Assembly (NCBI GenBank): GCA_003545125.1
Contig: DQCI01000176.1
Coordinates: forward strand, 13,252 to 29,977
Origin: Paracoccaceae bacterium
Lineage (GTDB): Bacteria > Pseudomonadota > Alphaproteobacteria > Rhodobacterales > Rhodobacteraceae
Length of the DNA stretch: 16,726 nt
Reading direction: 5' to 3'
The translations under genes and the position numbers were made by a program. The notes below the pieces were generated by a model that saw only the letters and a program-made list of their open reading frames with translations, did not search any database and was not told the DNA's origin. This document shows, one piece after another, positions 15,089-16,726 of the stretch (its first letter is position 1; every line of letters starts with the position of its first letter).

Positions 15089-15104
15089 CTGCACAATTGT
15101 GCAG
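15089..15104. promoter_or_regulatory. Perfect 16-bp palindrome, probable operator of the SorC-family regulator
   Basis: CTGCACAATTGTGCAG is a perfect inverted repeat in the 104-bp divergent intergenic region. It overlaps the predicted -35 of the regulator promoter and lies just downstream of the predicted start site of the kinase operon. One bound protein could therefore repress both directions. A direct repeat ATATGTG (15114-15120 and 15123-15129) lies next to it and may be a second contact. Confidence 0.7.
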
Positions 15105-15126
15105 GCGACAAACATATGTGTAATAT
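15097..15126 (+). promoter_or_regulatory. Predicted promoter of the SorC-family regulator gene
   Basis: TTGTGC (15097-15102), an 18-bp spacer and TAATAT (15121-15126) make a reasonable sigma-70 promoter. The -35 lies within the right half of the palindrome, which suggests autorepression. Confidence 0.5.
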
Positions 15127-15145
15127 GTGGCTGATATTGCGTCAA
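15117..15145 (-). promoter_or_regulatory. Predicted promoter of the ten-gene sugar operon
   Basis: On the minus strand TTGACG (15145-15140) and TACACA (15122-15117) are separated by 17 bp. Transcription would begin near 15110, leaving a leader of about 50 nt that contains the palindrome at 15104-15089. Confidence 0.5.
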
Positions 15146-15162
15146 GCAGGGGCGCGACGACG

Positions 15163-16101
15163 ATGACAGATGACACACGTATCCGGGCGGCTTGGCTCTA
15201 TCACGTCGGTGGGTTCAGTCAGGACGAAGTCGGGCAGCGTCTTGGTCTGTCGCGGTTCAAGGTGCTGCGCCTGTTGTCAGACGCCCGGGCGGCCGGCGAG
15301 GTCGTGATCTCGCTCGATCATCGCAGTTCCGGCACGTTGGCGCTTGCGGAAGCGCTGCGCCGGAAATTGGCGATCCGCGACGTGCTCGTTGCACCCGACC
15401 CAGGCAGCGCGGACGCCAGCGCCGCGCGCCGGGCGGTCGGTATGGTCGCCGCAAACTGGCTTCGCGTGGTCGCCGCAAGCGGCCCGATCACCGTCGGCGT
15501 TGGCTGGGGGCGCACATTGTCGGCGATGGCGGACGCGCTGACGGGCGTGCAAAACCCGCAACTGCGGGTTGTCTCGTTGATGGGGGCGATGGTGCGCACC
15601 GGGCCGGAAGGCCCGATCGACGTCTGCGCGCGGATCGCGCAAGTTGCCGGCGGTCAGGCGCTGTTCCTGCCGGCGCCTTTTTTGGCGGATAGCCCCGAAG
15701 ATGCCGCCTTGTTCATGCGACAGCGGCTGGTGCGCGAAGCTCTGGATGCGGCCCGATCCGCCAGCCACATGATCGTCTCGGTCGGCGAAGGTGGGCGGGA
15801 GGCTTTGCTGACCTCATCGGGCGTGGTCGGCAAGGCGGACCTTGCGGCAATGGCGGCGGCGGGCGTCGTGGCCGACACCACGGGGAAATTCCTGCGGGCA
15901 GACGGGACGCTCGCGCCGGTCGATCTCAACGAGCGCACACCGGCGATCGGGCTGGCGGACATGGCCCGGTCGGAGGTGACCCTTCTGGCGGCCGGGGCGG
16001 CCAAAGCGCGGGCCGCTCGCGCCGTGCTACGGGCGGGGTTTGTTGACCGGATCGTCACTGACGAAGTGACGGCGAGGGTTCTGTTGCGCGGAGAGGCGTG
16101 A
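15163..16101 (+). CDS. SorC/LsrR-family sugar-binding transcriptional regulator
   Basis: A 312-residue repressor/activator of the SorC family. The N-terminal helix-turn-helix lies at about residues 19-42 (FSQDEVGQRLGLSRFKVLRLLSDA). The effector-binding domain, related to sugar-phosphate isomerase folds, carries GPITVGVGWGRTLSAMADAL near 108-127, VVSLMGAM near 136-143, FLPAPF near 167-172, and a late VVADTTGKFLRADG near 236-249 corresponding to the usual GDIxGRFFDxxG. Such proteins typically sense a phosphorylated sugar, here perhaps the product of the adjacent kinase. ATG 15163 has AGGGG 10 nt upstream. A GTG at 15127 would add 12 residues but overlaps the promoter. The divergent layout and the palindrome support control of the operon and of itself. 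Confidence 0.9.
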   Translation: MTDDTRIRAAWLYHVGGFSQDEVGQRLGLSRFKVLRLLSDARAAGEVVISLDHRSSGTLALAEALRRKLAIRDVLVAPDPGSADASAARRAVGMVAANWLRVVAASGPITVGVGWGRTLSAMADALTGVQNPQLRVVSLMGAMVRTGPEGPIDVCARIAQVAGGQALFLPAPFLADSPEDAALFMRQRLVREALDAARSASHMIVSVGEGGREALLTSSGVVGKADLAAMAAAGVVADTTGKFLRADGTLAPVDLNERTPAIGLADMARSEVTLLAAGAAKARAARAVLRAGFVDRIVTDEVTARVLLRGEA

Positions 16102-16300
16102 GGGGTCGTGGCGCTCGCACCTGTGTGGACCATACCCCCGGATCATGCAGGCGCGACGCGGGCGGGCGCGCCATGTCCTGCGGCTGCGCCGCGTCGCGAT
16201 ACAGGCCCTATGCGTGGCCGTCCAGCCAAAGCTTTTAGCCTTGGACGAGTCAGCGAGACACTTTCGGTAATCTCCCTGGGAGAAAGGGAGGGTGTATCCC

Positions 16301-16726
16301 ATGACAGAGGATCAACGGGAAATCCGTCGCAAGCAACGAGGTCTTGAGCACGCCTGTCGGCACCGCAACGTCAGCAAGACCTGCCGGTACTTCGGCGTCG
16401 GCCGGGCCGGCTTCTATCGTTGCTGCGACGGGTATCGGCGCGAGGGTGAGGCGGGTCTCGTCGGCCGCCGATCCGTGCCGCGCAATCCCCCGAACAAGAC
16501 GCCCGCGGGGTCGCGGAGAAGGGGCTGTATCTGCGGCGCAGTATCACCTCGGGCTGATGCGCATCGTCTGGTATCTGGAGCGCCATAACGGGATCACGCT
16601 CTCGGACGCCGGCATCTATCGCAGCCTCTGCCGGAACGGGCTCAACCGGGTGCCGCGCGGAACCCGCGCCAGAAAGGCCCTACCAAGCGCCACAACAGGC
16701 AGGGGCCGGGGCATCACATTCAGGAA
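16301..16726 (+). pseudogene. IS481-like transposase, frameshifted and cut by window end
   Basis: The first frame starts at ATG 16301 after GGGAGGG and encodes MTEDQREIRRKQRGLEHA, then the helix-turn-helix NVSKTCRYFGVGRAGFYR, then GEAGLVGRRSVPRNPPNKTP, all typical of IS481-like DDE transposases. The reading then shifts near 16505-16512 (VAEKGLYLRR), again at 16540-16542 (YHLGLMRIVWYLERHNGITLSDAGIYR, then NRVPRGTRARKA), and again at 16680-16682 (TKRHNRQGPGHHIQ). Each shift is explained by one lost base. No intact protein can be made unless these are sequence errors. The catalytic DDE residues would lie beyond the window. The left terminal inverted repeat was not identified; the 200 bp between the regulator and this start hold no gene I can support. 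Confidence 0.85.

Noticed and set aside
16102..16300. Left terminal inverted repeat of the IS element
   Set aside because: The right end is outside the window, so no pair of ends can be matched; no clear target-site duplication is visible.
1..16726. CRISPR array, rRNA genes, replication origin
   Set aside because: No regularly spaced repeats, no rRNA-like sequence and no origin-type repeat cluster were seen.

Overview
The window looks like chromosomal DNA from a high-GC alphaproteobacterium, most likely a member of the Rhodobacteraceae. The grounds are strong GC bias at third codon positions, hisE followed by a convergent CoA-binding-domain gene, an rlmB / tRNA-Tyr pair, and many 4-bp ATGA gene overlaps. 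This is inference from composition and gene content; no database search was possible.

Layout. (1) Positions 1-2075 hold housekeeping genes: the 3' end of hisE (+), a small CoA-binding protein (-), the 23S rRNA 2'-O-methyltransferase gene rlmB (-) with a Rho-independent terminator, and tRNA-Tyr(GTA) (+) with an encoded CCA and a recognisable promoter. (2) Positions 2076-2965 look like accessory or decayed DNA: a 72-residue remnant resembling the N-terminus of a tyrosine recombinase lies about 95 bp past the tRNA, followed by about 575 bp with no convincing gene. (3) Positions 2966-4030 encode an aldo/keto reductase (+). (4) Positions 4140-15058 are one tightly packed ten-gene operon on the minus strand. 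In transcription order it encodes an FGGY carbohydrate kinase, E1-alpha and E1-beta of a TPP-dependent dehydrogenase, an AcoC-type E2 (lipoyl domain, E3-binding domain and alpha/beta-hydrolase), a periplasmic sugar-binding protein, a two-domain sugar ABC ATPase, two ribose-type permeases, DhaK and DhaL. (5) A SorC/LsrR-family regulator (15163-16101, +) is divergent from the operon. A perfect 16-bp palindrome sits in the shared intergenic region and overlaps both predicted promoters. (6) The right edge carries an IS481-like transposase broken by at least three single-base deletions.

How the parts fit. The operon has the parts of a complete import and breakdown route for an unknown small polyol, ketose or deoxy-ketose. 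The ABC transporter brings it in, the FGGY kinase and the DhaK/DhaL pair phosphorylate ketose-type intermediates, and the acetoin-dehydrogenase-like complex would cleave an alpha-hydroxyketone or diketone to an acyl-CoA plus an aldehyde. The regulator, kinase and transporter architecture recalls the AI-2 lsr system, but the lsrF/lsrG functions are absent and the ligand-binding residues of LsrB are not conserved. An acetoin-dehydrogenase module inside a sugar-kinase/ABC operon is the most interesting feature of the window. The substrate cannot be read from the sequence.
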